A stretch of 54,603 bases of DNA from the NCBI GenBank assembly GCA_007128895.1, contig SKWO01000010.1, forward strand, positions 1 to 54,603, given 5' to 3'. How positions within the stretch are numbered: the stretch's first letter is position 1; every line of letters starts with the position of its first letter. This DNA comes from Gammaproteobacteria bacterium (lineage in GTDB: Bacteria > Pseudomonadota > Gammaproteobacteria > SKWO01). Shown here piece after piece: positions 16,063 through 25,849 of this stretch. Under the pieces are notes generated by a model. It ran no database searches and was not told where the DNA came from. It worked only from the letters and a program-made list of their open reading frames with translations. Position numbers and translations under genes: made by a program.

Positions 16063-18798
16063 CTACAGGGAGGGTGCCCCTGTGGGCCGTTTTTCGGTTT
16101 CTGCCGGTGGCGGCTCGGTGGCCGCAGGCTTGGGTGTGTTGCCGTTTGACGCCGGCGGGCTGTCGGGCTCGTTCGCCTGAGGCCTCGGAGCCGGAGCCGG
16201 AGGTGCGGCGGGCTCTTGCGCGTTGTCCGCCTTTGGCGCGGCCTTGGCGGTCGCTTCACGTGGCTCGACGGGTGGCTTCTCCGCCTTGGGTGTCTCGTCA
16301 CGGGGTGGCGTGACGGGCTTCTCGACCACGGTCTGCGGTGTCTGCGGCTTTTCAGCCTCGGCCGGTGGCTTTTCCGCCGGTGCGGGGGGCTGTTCGTTAC
16401 GCTCGGCTTTCGGCGCGGTTGCTTCAGCGGCACGCTCGGAGGTCTCGGTGTTGGCCTCGGCCGGGCGGCGCTGCGGACGCTCGCTAGCAGGAGGTTCGGC
16501 CGACTCGGCGGCTTTGGGTTCGCTCACGGTGGCCGATGCATCGTCACCTGCTTTCGTCTCGGGCTCGCTGCGGCGGCTGCGGCGCCGACCGCGCGTCTTT
16601 TCTTCACCCTCGCTGTCGCTGTTGCCGTCCTCCTGGGCGCTTGGCTGCTCCTGGTTGCCCTGAGCGGCTTGTTCATTGGCATTGTCGCCCTCGCCGCTGC
16701 TGCGACGCCGCCGGCGCCCGCCGCGACGTCCACGACGCGAGCGACCACTGCCGCCTTCACCCTTGTCGTCGCTGGCGGCGCTGGCGTCGGACTCCGGGGC
16801 GTTCGCGCGCTCGTTGGCGACCTCGTCGGTCGCCTCGTCGCGGGTCGGCTTCTTGGATGGCCGCTCGGCGCGCGGCGGACGGCCGCTCTCCTTCTCCTTG
16901 GTCTCCTTGCGCTCGGCTTTTTCACCACGGGCGGGGCGTTCGCTAGCCTTGTCGCTGCGCTGGCCCCGCTTGCCGGAACCGCGACGGCTCTCGCCATCGG
17001 CACGGCTGCTGCCGCGCTTGCTATTGCCGCCACGTGCGCCCTTGCCGTCACTTCGGCTTTGCGCCTCTTCGGCGGCTTCGACGCTGTCGCTGTCAAAGAG
17101 GCTCTTCCACAGACGGCGCAGCAGACCCGGCTTGCTCTCCCGGGGGGCTGGTTGGGCCGGGGTGGCCGCTGCCGGGGCCAGTGCCTCCGGTGGCGGGGCA
17201 GCCGGGGTGATCAGCTTGACCGCCGGCTCGGCGGCGCGGGCCACCGGGCTGTCGCCGATCTCGACCGGCTCGCTGTGGTCGGTGGCCAGCTCATAGCTGG
17301 GCAGGCTGTCCTCGTCGGCGGGGAGTTCATCGCTACGCAGACGCTGGACCTCGTAGTGCGGGGTCTGCATGGTGCTGTTGGGAATCAGCACGATGGAGAC
17401 GCGCTGGCGCTCTTCGATGCGGTTGAGGATCGGGCGCTTCTCGTTGAGCAGGAAGGCGGCAACGTTGACCGGAAGCTGGGCCACGATGCGGCCGGTGCTC
17501 TCCTTGCAGGCCTCTTCCTCGATCACCCGCAGGATGGAGAGGGCGAGTGACTCGACGGTGCGGATGGTGCCGTGGCCGTTGCAGCGCGGGCAGACGTTGT
17601 CGCTCGATTCGCCGAGCGACGGACGCAGGCGCTGACGCGACATCTCAAGCAGACCGAAGCGCGAGATGCGGCCGACCTGGACACGGGCGCGATCCATCTT
17701 CAGCGCCTCGCGCAGGCGGTTTTCCACCTCGCGCTGGTGGCGGGCCGGGGTCATGTCGATGAAGTCGATGACGATCAGCCCGCCGAGGTCACGCAGCCGT
17801 AGTTGGCGGGCGATCTCGTCAGCCGCTTCGAGGTTGGTGTTGAAGGCGGTCTCCTCGATGTCCGCCCCCTTGGTGGCACGCGCCGAGTTGATGTCGATCG
17901 AGACCAGCGCCTCAGTGTGGTCGATGATCAGCGAGCCGCCGGAAGGCAGACGGACCTGGCGCAGATAGGCGGTTTCGATCTGGCTCTCGATCTGGTAGCG
18001 GGTGAAGAGCGGGATGGTCTCCTCGTAGAGCTTGACCTTGTTCACGTACTGGGGCATGACCAGCCCCATGAAGTCGCGTGCCATCTTGTAGATGCGCGGT
18101 TCGTCGATGATCAGCTCGCCGATGTCGGAGCGCAGGTAGTCGCGGATGGCGCGGATGACAACGTTGCTCTCCTGGTAGATCAGTTGCGGCGCCGGATGCT
18201 TGTCGGCGGCGTCCTTGATCGCGGCCCACAACTGCAGCAGGTAGTTGAGATCCCACTGGCACTCTTCCGCGCTCTTGCCGACGCCGGCCGTGCGCAGGAT
18301 GATGCCCATGTCGTCGGGGATCTCGAGGTTGCTGAGGACGTCGCGCGCCTCGCTGCGATCGTCGCCTTCGATGCGGCGTGAGACGCCACCGGCACGCGGG
18401 TTGTTGGGCATCAGCACCAGGTAACGACCGGCCAGACTGATGAAGGTGGTCAGCGCCGCGCCTTTGGTGCCACGCTCCTCCTTGTCGACCTGGACGATCA
18501 GCTCCTGGCCTTCACGCAGGACATCCTTGATGTTGATCTTGCCGCTGAGGTCGGCGTCCGGGTGGAAGTAGTCGCGAGCGACCTCTTTCAGTGGCAGGAA
18601 GCCGTGGCGTTCGGAGCCGTAGTCGATGAAGGCGGCTTCCAGGCTGGGTTCGATGCGGGTGATACGACCCTTGTAGATGTTGGCTTTTTTCTGTTCGCGG
18701 TTGGCGCTTTCGATATCCAGGTCGTAAAGGCGTTGTCCATCGACCAGGGCGACGCGCAACTCTTCCGGATGCGTCGCGTTGAAGAGCATTCTTTTCAT
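16063..18798 (-). CDS. rne: Ribonuclease E
   Basis: This 911-residue endoribonuclease is the scaffold of the RNA degradosome. The catalytic half contains an S1 domain (about 35-120, [19 protein letters not shown]), the Mg-binding aspartates in SIDINSA (near 303) and IDFIDMTP (near 345), and the zinc-link CPRCNGHG (near 404). These positions match E. coli RNase E closely. From about 510 onward the protein is low-complexity and rich in Lys, Arg, Glu, Ala and Pro, as expected for the disordered scaffold, with a Pro/Glu/Ala-rich end. The ORF track runs open to 20145. The real start is MKRMLFNA at 18798, because everything upstream is a shadow of rluC and the leader. Confidence 0.95.
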   Translation of the reverse strand: MKRMLFNATHPEELRVALVDGQRLYDLDIESANREQKKANIYKGRITRIEPSLEAAFIDYGSERHGFLPLKEVARDYFHPDADLSGKINIKDVLREGQELIVQVDKEERGTKGAALTTFISLAGRYLVLMPNNPRAGGVSRRIEGDDRSEARDVLSNLEIPDDMGIILRTAGVGKSAEECQWDLNYLLQLWAAIKDAADKHPAPQLIYQESNVVIRAIRDYLRSDIGELIIDEPRIYKMARDFMGLVMPQYVNKVKLYEETIPLFTRYQIESQIETAYLRQVRLPSGGSLIIDHTEALVSIDINSARATKGADIEETAFNTNLEAADEIARQLRLRDLGGLIVIDFIDMTPARHQREVENRLREALKMDRARVQVGRISRFGLLEMSRQRLRPSLGESSDNVCPRCNGHGTIRTVESLALSILRVIEEEACKESTGRIVAQLPVNVAAFLLNEKRPILNRIEERQRVSIVLIPNSTMQTPHYEVQRLRSDELPADEDSLPSYELATDHSEPVEIGDSPVARAAEPAVKLITPAAPPPEALAPAAATPAQPAPRESKPGLLRRLWKSLFDSDSVEAAEEAQSRSDGKGARGGNSKRGSSRADGESRRGSGKRGQRSDKASERPARGEKAERKETKEKESGRPPRAERPSKKPTRDEATDEVANERANAPESDASAASDDKGEGGSGRSRRGRRGGRRRRRSSGEGDNANEQAAQGNQEQPSAQEDGNSDSEGEEKTRGRRRSRRSEPETKAGDDASATVSEPKAAESAEPPASERPQRRPAEANTETSERAAEATAPKAERNEQPPAPAEKPPAEAEKPQTPQTVVEKPVTPPRDETPKAEKPPVEPREATAKAAPKADNAQEPAAPPAPAPRPQANEPDSPPASNGNTPKPAATEPPPAETEKRPTGAPSL

Positions 18799-19299
18799 TG
18801 TTGTCTCTCGGCCACTCAGCCGCATGTGCGGGCGGCCGGTCCCGGGTGGACAGGGCAGAGCAAGAGGCAGGGGCGGACGTGGGCGCATGGCCGGCCCGAC
18901 ATCGATGCGCGACTCACGCGCACCGCAGACGTTCTGCCGCTTGTTGATCCGGCAGAACGACGGATGATTCCAGACTGCCCCGGATGCACTGTCCGGCGTA
19001 AAGCCGGGTACCGGTGACACCTGCTGGCGCCTGCCGCTGGAGCCGTGTGCTCCCTCTGTCGGCGGCTGCCCGCGGGTGCGGGAGTGTTCTGTTTCATGGC
19101 CGCTCATGGGAAGGGCGAGCGGCAAAAGCCCTGTTGTTCTGACATGCGGTCGGCGGCGCACGACGCCTGGCCAGTCGTTCAGCTTCAGGCGGTGCGCCTT
19201 CAAAGGCATACCGCGCGTTACTATAGCAGCCTTTGACAGGTGCAGCAATTGGATGAATTGGCCCATGCTTCCTTGGGTCGCTGCTGGTATCATTTGGCC
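18799..19299. promoter_or_regulatory. rne 5' leader and divergent rne/rluC promoter region
   Basis: This 501-base gap holds no convincing gene. On the minus strand TTGCTG (19243-19248), a 17-base spacer and TATAGT (19220-19225) form a good sigma-70 promoter for rne. The predicted transcript starts near 19213, giving a leader of roughly 415 bases. In E. coli a 361-base leader lets RNase E feed back on its own mRNA; the similar length here suggests the same control. On the plus strand a perfect TTGACA sits at 19233-19238 for rluC, but I see no clear -10. Confidence 0.55.
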
Positions 19300-20253
19300 A
19301 TGGAAAAGGCCGCACAGGGGACAACGGGGGCGTATACCGTCGAGGTGGGCGGTAACGAGGCCGGTCAGCGTCTCGACAACTTTCTGATCAACCGTCTCAA
19401 GGGTGCTCCGCGCAGCCTGGTCTATCGCATTGTGCGACGCGGTGAGGTGCGGGTGAACAAGGGGCGCATCCGCCCGGACTACCGCCTGGTGGCCGGTGAT
19501 CAGGTGCGCATTCCGCCGCTGCGGCTGGCCGAGCGCGAGGCGCCGGTACGCCCCGGTGATCGCGTGCTGGCATTGATCGAAGCCTCGATCCTCCACGAGG
19601 ATGAGCGGGTGCTGGTGTTGAACAAGCCTTCCGGTATCGCCGTGCACGGTGGTAGCGGTCTGGATTGGGGGGTGATCGAGGCGCTGCGCGCGCTGCGCCC
19701 CGGCCAGTCGCTGGAGCTGGTGCATCGACTGGATCGCGAGACCTCCGGCTGTCTGATGGTGGCCAAACGCCGCTCCGCCCTGCGTACCCTGCACGAGCTT
19801 TTGCGTGGAGGCGGTGTCGAGAAGCGCTACCACGCCTTGCTGCGCGGGGTGTGGCAGGGGGGCGAACGGCGTGTGGTCGCGCCGTTGCTGAAGAATACCC
19901 TGCGCTCCGGCGAGCGGATGGTGCGGGTCGATGAGGCCGGCAAGCCGGCCGAGAGTCGCATCCGATCGCTGCAGTCGTTGCAGGGGGCCACACTGGCCGA
20001 GATACGGCTGGTGACCGGACGCACCCATCAGGCGCGTGTTCATTGTGCCCATATCGGCATGCCGATCGCCGGGGATGCCAAGTACGGTGACGAGGCCTTC
20101 AACGCGCAGCTGCGCGAACAGGGGCTCAACCGGCTCTTTCTGCATGCCCGTTCGCTGCGCCTGCGTTGGCCTGAGGGGGGCGAGCTGGCGGTCGAGGCAC
20201 CCTTGGACAAGGCGCTGCTGGCGGTGGTGCGCCGTCTCGGTGGGCAGCCATGA
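19300..20253 (+). CDS. rluC: 23S rRNA pseudouridine synthase RluC
   Basis: This 317-residue enzyme isomerises uridines 955, 2504 and 2580 of 23S rRNA in E. coli. An N-terminal S4 RNA-binding domain (about 15-75, [12 protein letters not shown]) precedes the RluA-type catalytic domain. The active-site Asp is in [13 protein letters not shown], and the end carries [22 protein letters not shown] 19300 is preferred over 19240 because it gives the usual RluC N-terminus; the ribosome-binding site is weak. Divergence from rne is conserved across gammaproteobacteria and supports RluC over RluD or RluA. Confidence 0.93.
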   Translation: MEKAAQGTTGAYTVEVGGNEAGQRLDNFLINRLKGAPRSLVYRIVRRGEVRVNKGRIRPDYRLVAGDQVRIPPLRLAEREAPVRPGDRVLALIEASILHEDERVLVLNKPSGIAVHGGSGLDWGVIEALRALRPGQSLELVHRLDRETSGCLMVAKRRSALRTLHELLRGGGVEKRYHALLRGVWQGGERRVVAPLLKNTLRSGERMVRVDEAGKPAESRIRSLQSLQGATLAEIRLVTGRTHQARVHCAHIGMPIAGDAKYGDEAFNAQLREQGLNRLFLHARSLRLRWPEGGELAVEAPLDKALLAVVRRLGGQP

Positions 20254-20918
20254 GCTGGCGGCTGATCGTCTTTGACTGGGACGGCACGCTGATGGATTCG
20301 CAGGCGCGCATCGTCGCTTCGCTACGTGCCGCGGCGCGGGATATCGCCGCCCCCGAGCGCAGTGATAGTGAACTGGCCGACGTCATCGGGCTGGGGCTGG
20401 TCGAGGCGTTGCAGCAGCTCTTCCCCGAGCTGGAGCCAGCCGATCAGACGCAGCTGGTGGAGCGCTATCGCCACCACTTTCTCGTTGCCGAGCCGACGCC
20501 GACCCGCCTCTTTGATGGGGTGGGCGAGCTGCTGGCACAGCTGGAAGCGGCCGGCTATCTGCTGGCGGTGGCGACCGGCAAGGCGCGCCGCGGGCTGGAT
20601 CGAGTGCTGGCCGAGACCGGCCTCAAGGGCCGTTTTCACGCCACGCGCTGCGCCGACGAGAGCCGTTCCAAGCCACATCCGCAGATGCTGCTGGAGGTGA
20701 TGGAGCTGACCGGTGTGGCGGCGTACGAGACGGTGATGGTGGGTGATACGGTCTACGACCTGGAGATGGCGCGCCACGCCGGTACGGCGTCGGTGGGGGT
20801 GAGCTGGGGTGTGCATGCGGTCGAGCGGTTGCAGGGCTGCGCGCCGTTGGCCTGTATTGATCGATGGGATGAACTGCCGGCGCTGCTGGCATCGACTCGG
20901 CCCGAGGTGAAAGGATGA
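20250..20918 (+). CDS. HAD-IA family phosphatase (phosphoglycolate phosphatase-like)
   Basis: This 222-residue HAD hydrolase has the nucleophile motif [14 protein letters not shown], a helical cap with [17 protein letters not shown], the conserved Lys region [11 protein letters not shown] and the Mg-binding [16 protein letters not shown]. It overlaps rluC by 4 bases and sppA by 4 bases. The rluC-HAD-sppA order is the same as in Pseudomonas. The substrate is not evident; phosphoglycolate is the common automatic label but is unproven here. Confidence 0.88.
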   Translation: MSWRLIVFDWDGTLMDSQARIVASLRAAARDIAAPERSDSELADVIGLGLVEALQQLFPELEPADQTQLVERYRHHFLVAEPTPTRLFDGVGELLAQLEAAGYLLAVATGKARRGLDRVLAETGLKGRFHATRCADESRSKPHPQMLLEVMELTGVAAYETVMVGDTVYDLEMARHAGTASVGVSWGVHAVERLQGCAPLACIDRWDELPALLASTRPEVKG

Positions 20919-21943
20919 CGGACAAATGGTTGTCAGGTGTGGGCTGGGATCGGCCCGCTGAGAAGTCGAGCCAGACGGCGCAGGCACCCTCGGAGGGTGC
21001 CCCCGGTTGGGAGCGCGAGACGCTCAACAAGCTGCTCTTCGACTCGCTGCAGGAGCAGCGGCGCAAGCGGCGCTGGGGCATCTTCTTCCGTCTGCTCGGT
21101 TTTGCCTACCTCTTTGCGATCGGCTGGCTGCTGTGGCAGGGCAGCGACGGACTGGGCGGCGATGGCGACCGCGGCAAGGGACAGCACACCGCACTGGTGG
21201 AGGTGCAGGGCATCATCGCCGATGGGGCCCAGGCGAGTGCCGATGCGGTGGTCGGCGGGCTGCGGGCGGCCTTTCGCGATCGCAACACGGCGGCGGTGGT
21301 GCTGCGCATCAACAGCCCGGGCGGCAGTCCGGTACAGGCCGGCTACATCAACGATGAGATTCGGCGGCTGCGCGCGTTGCACCCGGAGACCCCGCTCTAC
21401 GCGGTAATCAGTGATCTGGGCGCCTCCGGCGGTTACTACATCGCCGCTTCGGCCGACCAGATCTACGTCAACGAGTCGAGTCTGGTCGGTTCGATCGGTG
21501 TCCTGATGAACGGCTTCGGTTTTGTCGATGCGATCGACAAGCTGGGCATCGAGCGGCGCCTGATGACCGCCGGCGAGCACAAGGGCTTCTTCGACCCCTT
21601 CCTGCCGATGACGGAGGCGGATGAGGCGCATATCCACCAGCTGCTCGATCGGCTGCACGAGCGCTTCATCGAGGTGGTGCGCGAGGGGCGTGGTGAGCGC
21701 CTGACGGGCGATGAGGCGCTGCTTTTCAGTGGTCTGATCTGGTCCGGCCTGGAGAGCATTGAACTGGGGCTGGCGGATGGGCTGGGCAGTGCCAGCTACG
21801 TGGCGCGTGAGGTGGTCGGCGTCGAGCGCATGGTCGATTTTACCCGCCGTCCCCACTACCTGGAACGGATGATCGAACGCCTCGGCATGGTGGTGGCCGA
21901 CCGCCTGGCGACCCATCTCGGCGGGCAGTGGCAGTTGCGTTAA
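20915..21943 (+). CDS. sppA: Signal peptide peptidase SppA-type, S49 family
   Basis: This 342-residue membrane serine protease is of the single-domain S49 type (half the length of E. coli SppA). A membrane helix (about 52-70, FRLLGFAYLFAIGWLLW) anchors a periplasmic protease domain. The catalytic Ser lies in DLGASGGYYIAASADQIYV, and the region GSIGVLMNGFGFVDAIDKLGI and the Lys of AGEHKGFFDPF are typical of the family. It is predicted to degrade cleaved signal peptides. The stop codon lies in one arm of a hairpin shared with the convergent maf gene. Confidence 0.92.
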   Translation: MTDKWLSGVGWDRPAEKSSQTAQAPSEGAPGWERETLNKLLFDSLQEQRRKRRWGIFFRLLGFAYLFAIGWLLWQGSDGLGGDGDRGKGQHTALVEVQGIIADGAQASADAVVGGLRAAFRDRNTAAVVLRINSPGGSPVQAGYINDEIRRLRALHPETPLYAVISDLGASGGYYIAASADQIYVNESSLVGSIGVLMNGFGFVDAIDKLGIERRLMTAGEHKGFFDPFLPMTEADEAHIHQLLDRLHERFIEVVREGRGERLTGDEALLFSGLIWSGLESIELGLADGLGSASYVAREVVGVERMVDFTRRPHYLERMIERLGMVVADRLATHLGGQWQLR

Positions 21944-21962
21944 GGAAGCGTTGCTTCCTTAA
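21940..21962. terminator. Shared hairpin between convergent sppA and maf genes
   Basis: A perfect 10-base inverted repeat (TTAAGGAAGC, loop GTT, GCTTCCTTAA) lies between the two genes. The sppA stop TAA is in the left arm and the maf stop TAA in the right arm. GGAATTTT follows on the plus strand, so a long U-run is missing. It probably acts as a bidirectional terminator or mRNA 3'-end protector. Confidence 0.6.
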
Positions 21963-22543
21963 GGAATTTTCACGCCGGCTGTTTGCAGCATCGTGACCAG
22001 ACGGATCAGCGGCAGGCCGATCAGGGCGTTGGGGTCGTCGCCCTCGAACCGTTCGAGGAGGGTGACGCCCAGGCCCTCGGCCTTGCACGCGCCGGCGCAG
22101 TCGTACGGCTGCTCGCGGTCGAGGTAGCGCGCGATGGTGGCGTCGTCGAGACGGCGAAAGTGGACCCGGAAGGGGACGCAATCGAGCTGAAACGAGCCGT
22201 CGCGGGCGTCGAGCAGACAGAGGCCGGTGAGCAGCTCGCTGCAGCGGCCCGAGGCGCGTCGCAGCTGCTCCTCGGCCCGCTCGCGGCTGCCCGGCTTGCC
22301 GGTGATTTCGCCATCGATGACCGCGACCTGGTCGGAGCCGATGATCAGCGCCTGCGGATGGGCGGCGGCCACGGCCTCGGCCTTGGCGCGGGCCAGTCGG
22401 GTGGCCAGCTCGGTCGGTGACTCATCCGCCAGACGGCGTTCATCGACCTGCGGTGCGGCGCAGGTGAAGGGCAGGCCGAGCCGCTCCAGCAGGGCGCGGC
22501 GGTAGGGTGAGGTGGAGGCCAGGACCAGTGGGCGGTTCATCAT
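21959..22543 (-). CDS. Maf-family nucleotide pyrophosphatase (YceF-like)
   Basis: This 194-residue Maf protein belongs to the YceF-like subgroup, known to hydrolyse 7-methyl-GTP. It starts with LASTSPYRRALLERLGLPF, has the catalytic-region Asp in IIGSDQVAVIDGEITGKPG, and QLDCVPFRVHFRRL. Two adjacent ATGs (22543, 22540) are possible. The first overlaps the stop of the carboxyltransferase gene (ATGA), so it is translated from the pyruvate carboxylase-like operon. In Pseudomonas this gene lies co-linear after sppA and before yceD-rpmF. Here it is on the opposite strand, and yceD-rpmF are absent from this position. Confidence 0.9.
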   Translation of the reverse strand: MMNRPLVLASTSPYRRALLERLGLPFTCAAPQVDERRLADESPTELATRLARAKAEAVAAAHPQALIIGSDQVAVIDGEITGKPGSRERAEEQLRRASGRCSELLTGLCLLDARDGSFQLDCVPFRVHFRRLDDATIARYLDREQPYDCAGACKAEGLGVTLLERFEGDDPNALIGLPLIRLVTMLQTAGVKIP

Positions 22544-24369
22544 TCGATCTCGATCAACGCTTCGTCCGGGGTGACGCTGTCGCCCTTGGCGACATGGATC
22601 GCCTTGATCGTGCCGGCCACCGGCGCCTGCACCTCGGTCTCCATCTTCATCGCCTCGGTGATCAGTACCGGCTGGCCGGCGCTGACGGCATCGCCCGGCT
22701 TGACCAGGATGTCGACCACGCTGCCCGGCATCGAGGCGCTGACGTGGCCGGGCTGGGTGGCGCGTGGGCGGCCGTTGCCGCTGTTGCCGGCGGCAGCGCG
22801 GCCCTCACCATCCGGGGCAAACTCGGCGATCGTCTCCAGCAGTACCTCCTCTGGCTCGCCGTCGACGGTCAGGTAGAAGGGGCGCTGCGCCTGGCTGCGG
22901 TGGCCGGCGCCGGTCAGGCGCACGTGGTAGCTCTCGCCGTGCAAGGTGATGGTGAACTCGGTTGGCGCGGCACGTCGCTCGGCCGACTCGGTCGGCAGCT
23001 CCAATGGCTCTGGAGTCAAGGTGCCGTCCTGGCGCGCCTGCAGGAACTTGCGACCGATCTCGGGGAACATGGCGTAGGTGAGGACGTCTTCTTCCGAGCG
23101 GGCCAACGCACCGATCTCGTCGCGCAGTCGTGCCATCTCCGGCGCCAGACGGTCGGCCGGCCGGCCTTCGATCGGCGGTTCGCCGCCCAGGGCGAGACGG
23201 CGCAGCCCCTCGTCGACCGGGCCAGGCGCGCGGCCGTAACGGCCCTGCAGGTAGAAGCGGGTCTCGTTGGTGATGGTCTTGTAGCGCTCGCCGGTGAGGA
23301 CGTTGAGTACCGCCTGGGTGCCGACGATCTGCGAGGTCGGGGTGACCAGGGGCGGGTAGCCAAGCTCCTTGCGCACGCGCGGGATCTCGGCGAGTACCTC
23401 GTCCATGCGGTCGAGCGCCCCTTGTTCACGCAGCTGGTTGGAGAGGTTGGAGATCATGCCGCCGGGTACCTGATTGACCTGAACCCGGGTGTCGAGGCCG
23501 GTGAACTCGCTCTCGAAGCGGGCGTACTTGCGCCGTACTTCGCGGAAGTAGAAGCCGATCTCCTGCAGCAGTTCGAGATCCAGGCCGCTGTCGTACGGGG
23601 TATCGCGCAAGGCGGCGACCAGGCTCTCGGTGGCGGCGTGGCTGGTGCCGCCGGAGAAGGCCGAGATCGCCGTGTCGATGCCGAGTGCGCCGTGCTCGAT
23701 CGCCTTGTACTGGCAGATGGCGGAGAGGCCGGCAGTGGCGTGCGAGTGGATGTGCAGCGGGATCGGCACCGCACCGGTGATCGCCGTGGTCAGCTCGGCG
23801 GCGACCTGAGGGGTGAGCAGGCCGGCCATGTCCTTGAGAGCCAGGCTGTCGCAGCCCATGGTATGCAGCTCACGCGCCTGCTGGACAAACTGTTCTACGG
23901 TGTGAACCGGGCTGGTGGTGTAGCAGATCGTCCCTTGGGCATGTTGCCCGGTGGCCTTGACCGCCTCGATCGGTACCTGCAGGTTGCGCAGGTCGTTCAT
24001 CGCGTCGAAGACGCGGAAGATACTGACGCCATTGGCGGCGGCCCGCTCGATGAAGGCGTGGACCACGTCGTCCGGGTAGTGGCGGTAGCCGAGCAGGTTC
24101 TGGCCGCGCAGCAGCATCTGGATCGGTGTGTTGGGCAGCGCCGCGTGCAGTGCGCGCAGCCGCTCCCACGGGTCTTCCTGCAGAAAGCGGACGCAGGCGT
24201 CGAAGGTGGCGCCGCCCCACGCCTCCAGCGACCAGAAGCCGACCCGGTCGAGGCGCTCGCAGATCGGCAGCATGTCCTCGGTACGCAGGCGGGTGGCGAT
24301 CAGCGACTGGTGGGCGTCGCGTAGAACGGTATCGGTGATGCGGACTTTTGGCATGACGTCAGTATCCAT
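22540..24369 (-). CDS. pycB: Carboxyltransferase/biotin-carrier subunit: pyruvate carboxylase subunit B / oxaloacetate decarboxylase alpha (OadA-like)
   Basis: This roughly 609-residue subunit carries an HMGL-like carboxyltransferase domain (ITDTVLRDAHQSLIATR, GGATFDACVRF), a conserved carboxylase domain in the middle, and a C-terminal biotinyl domain with TEAMKMETE, where the central Lys takes biotin. Such proteins serve as OadA in Na+-pumping decarboxylases or as the B subunit of two-subunit pyruvate carboxylase. The gene directly upstream is a biotin carboxylase, and no oadB or oadG is present, so pyruvate carboxylase (anaplerotic oxaloacetate formation) is favoured. Possible starts are GTG 24381, ATG 24369 and ATG 24354; none has a strong ribosome-binding site. 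I use 24369, which overlaps the biotin carboxylase gene by 11 bases. Confidence 0.88.
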   Translation of the reverse strand: MDTDVMPKVRITDTVLRDAHQSLIATRLRTEDMLPICERLDRVGFWSLEAWGGATFDACVRFLQEDPWERLRALHAALPNTPIQMLLRGQNLLGYRHYPDDVVHAFIERAAANGVSIFRVFDAMNDLRNLQVPIEAVKATGQHAQGTICYTTSPVHTVEQFVQQARELHTMGCDSLALKDMAGLLTPQVAAELTTAITGAVPIPLHIHSHATAGLSAICQYKAIEHGALGIDTAISAFSGGTSHAATESLVAALRDTPYDSGLDLELLQEIGFYFREVRRKYARFESEFTGLDTRVQVNQVPGGMISNLSNQLREQGALDRMDEVLAEIPRVRKELGYPPLVTPTSQIVGTQAVLNVLTGERYKTITNETRFYLQGRYGRAPGPVDEGLRRLALGGEPPIEGRPADRLAPEMARLRDEIGALARSEEDVLTYAMFPEIGRKFLQARQDGTLTPEPLELPTESAERRAAPTEFTITLHGESYHVRLTGAGHRSQAQRPFYLTVDGEPEEVLLETIAEFAPDGEGRAAAGNSGNGRPRATQPGHVSASMPGSVVDILVKPGDAVSAGQPVLITEAMKMETEVQAPVAGTIKAIHVAKGDSVTPDEALIEIE

Positions 24370-25774
24370 GGTGGGCGACAAGGGCGGCTGCGATGGCAGC
24401 GGCCAGTTCGTTGCGTGAGCGGCGCACCGAGTAGTCGGTCAGCTCCGGGTGGGCCTCGACGAAGCCGGTATTGAAATGGCCGGAGGCGAAGGTCGGGTCG
24501 TCGAGGATGGCTCGATAGTAGGGGACCGTGGTCTTGATCCCGTAGACGCCAAGATCGTCGAGCGCGCGCCGGGCACGGCGCAGCAGCGCCTCCCAGCTGG
24601 GCGCCCAGACGATCAGTTTGGCGCACATCGAGTCGTACCACGGCGGGATGGTGTAGCCGGTGTAGATCGCCGAGTCGATGCGGACACCGGGGCCGCCGGG
24701 GGCGAAGTAGCGGGTGATGCGGCCGTAGCTTGGCAGAAAGCCGTTCTTCGGGTCTTCTGCGTTGATGCGAAACTCCATGGCGAAGCCGCGGCAGGTCACC
24801 TCGGCCTGGGTGAAGCCCAGCGGAAGACCGGCGGCGATGCGCAGCTGCTCCTGAACGATGTCGATGCCGGTGACCGCCTCGGTCACCGGGTGTTCGACCT
24901 GCAGCCGGGTGTTCATCTCCATGAAGTAGAACTCGCCGCTGGCGTCGAGCAGGAACTCGACGGTGCCGGCGTTGGTGTAGCCGACCTCGCGTGCGGCCTG
25001 CACGGCCAGTTGACCGACCTTTTCTCGCTGCGCTTCACTCAGCTGGGGTGAGGGTGCGATCTCGATCAGCTTCTGGTGGCGGCGCTGGATCGAGCAGTCG
25101 CGCTCGAACAGGTGGATGGCGTTGCCGTGGCTGTCGGCGAGGACCTGTACCTCGATGTGGCGCGGGTCGACGATGCACTTTTCCAGAAAGAGCTCGGTGT
25201 TGCCGAACGCCTTGCCGGCTTCGGAGATGACGCGCGGGTAGTGGCTGCGCAGCTCGGCTTCACTGTCGCAGCGGCGGATGCCGCGACCGCCGCCGCCGGC
25301 ACTTGCCTTGAGCATCACCGGGTAGCCGATCTGCGCGGCGGCCGTGACGGCCTCGTCGAGCGAGGTCAATCCCTGGGTGCCGGGGGTGACCGGCACGCCG
25401 GCACGGATCATCAGCGCGCGCGCGGCGGTCTTGTCGCCCATGGTACGGATCACGTCGGCGCTGGGGCCGACGAACAGGATGCCGCGGCGGCGGCACGCCT
25501 CGGCCAGTTCCGGGTTCTCCGACAAGAATCCATAGCCGGGGTGAAGGGCGTCGCAGCCGGTGGCGGCCGCCAGATTGACCAGACGGTGGACGTTGAGATA
25601 GCCGGCGACCGTGTCCGGGCCGAGACAGTGGGCCTCGTCGGCCTTCTTGACGTGCAGCGCATGGCGATCCGCCTCGGCAAAGACGGCGACCGACGTAATG
25701 CCCATCTCGGCGCAAGCGCGCGCGATGCGGACGGCGATTTCGCCACGGTTGGCGATGAGCAGTTTGCGAATCAC
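24359..25774 (-). CDS. pycA: Biotin carboxylase subunit (pyruvate carboxylase subunit A / AccC-like)
   Basis: This 471-residue ATP-grasp enzyme carboxylates the biotin of the partner subunit. It has the N-terminal IANRGEIAVRIARACAE, the glycine-rich ATP loop KASAGGGGRGIR, the conserved ERDCSIQRRHQKLIE and MEMNTRLQVEHPVTEAVTG. It begins with GTG at 25774 and has a poor ribosome-binding site. The close pairing with a carboxyltransferase/BCCP gene, rather than accB, indicates pyruvate carboxylase instead of acetyl-CoA carboxylase. Automatic pipelines may still call it AccC because the families are very similar. Confidence 0.9.
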   Translation of the reverse strand: MIRKLLIANRGEIAVRIARACAEMGITSVAVFAEADRHALHVKKADEAHCLGPDTVAGYLNVHRLVNLAAATGCDALHPGYGFLSENPELAEACRRRGILFVGPSADVIRTMGDKTAARALMIRAGVPVTPGTQGLTSLDEAVTAAAQIGYPVMLKASAGGGGRGIRRCDSEAELRSHYPRVISEAGKAFGNTELFLEKCIVDPRHIEVQVLADSHGNAIHLFERDCSIQRRHQKLIEIAPSPQLSEAQREKVGQLAVQAAREVGYTNAGTVEFLLDASGEFYFMEMNTRLQVEHPVTEAVTGIDIVQEQLRIAAGLPLGFTQAEVTCRGFAMEFRINAEDPKNGFLPSYGRITRYFAPGGPGVRIDSAIYTGYTIPPWYDSMCAKLIVWAPSWEALLRRARRALDDLGVYGIKTTVPYYRAILDDPTFASGHFNTGFVEAHPELTDYSVRRSRNELAAAIAAALVAHHGY

Positions 25775-25811
25775 GAAGGGGTTTCCGGGCTCTGCAAGGG
25801 GTCTGTGGATA

Positions 25812-25828
25812 GTTAACGGAGGGTTAAC
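25812..25828. promoter_or_regulatory. Paired GTTAAC palindromes, possible operator
   Basis: Two GTTAAC hexamers at 25812-25817 and 25823-25828 are spaced exactly 11 bases apart, one helical turn. They lie between the biotin carboxylase start and the putative small RNA. Each hexamer is itself a palindrome, so the pair reads the same from either side. The binding factor is unknown. Confidence 0.35.
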
Positions 25829-25849
25829 GCGGAGCTGCTAGACTGACGC

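Noticed and set aside
18799-20145. ORF-track extension of the rne reading frame through rluC (1360 codons in total)
   Set aside because: The RNase E family starts at MKRMLFNA (18798). The extension is antisense to the well-supported rluC gene and stays open because of GC-rich codon bias.
22540-24369. Calling the biotinylated subunit part of a Na+-pumping oxaloacetate decarboxylase
   Set aside because: oadB and oadG are absent, and a biotin carboxylase gene lies directly upstream, which favours pyruvate carboxylase.
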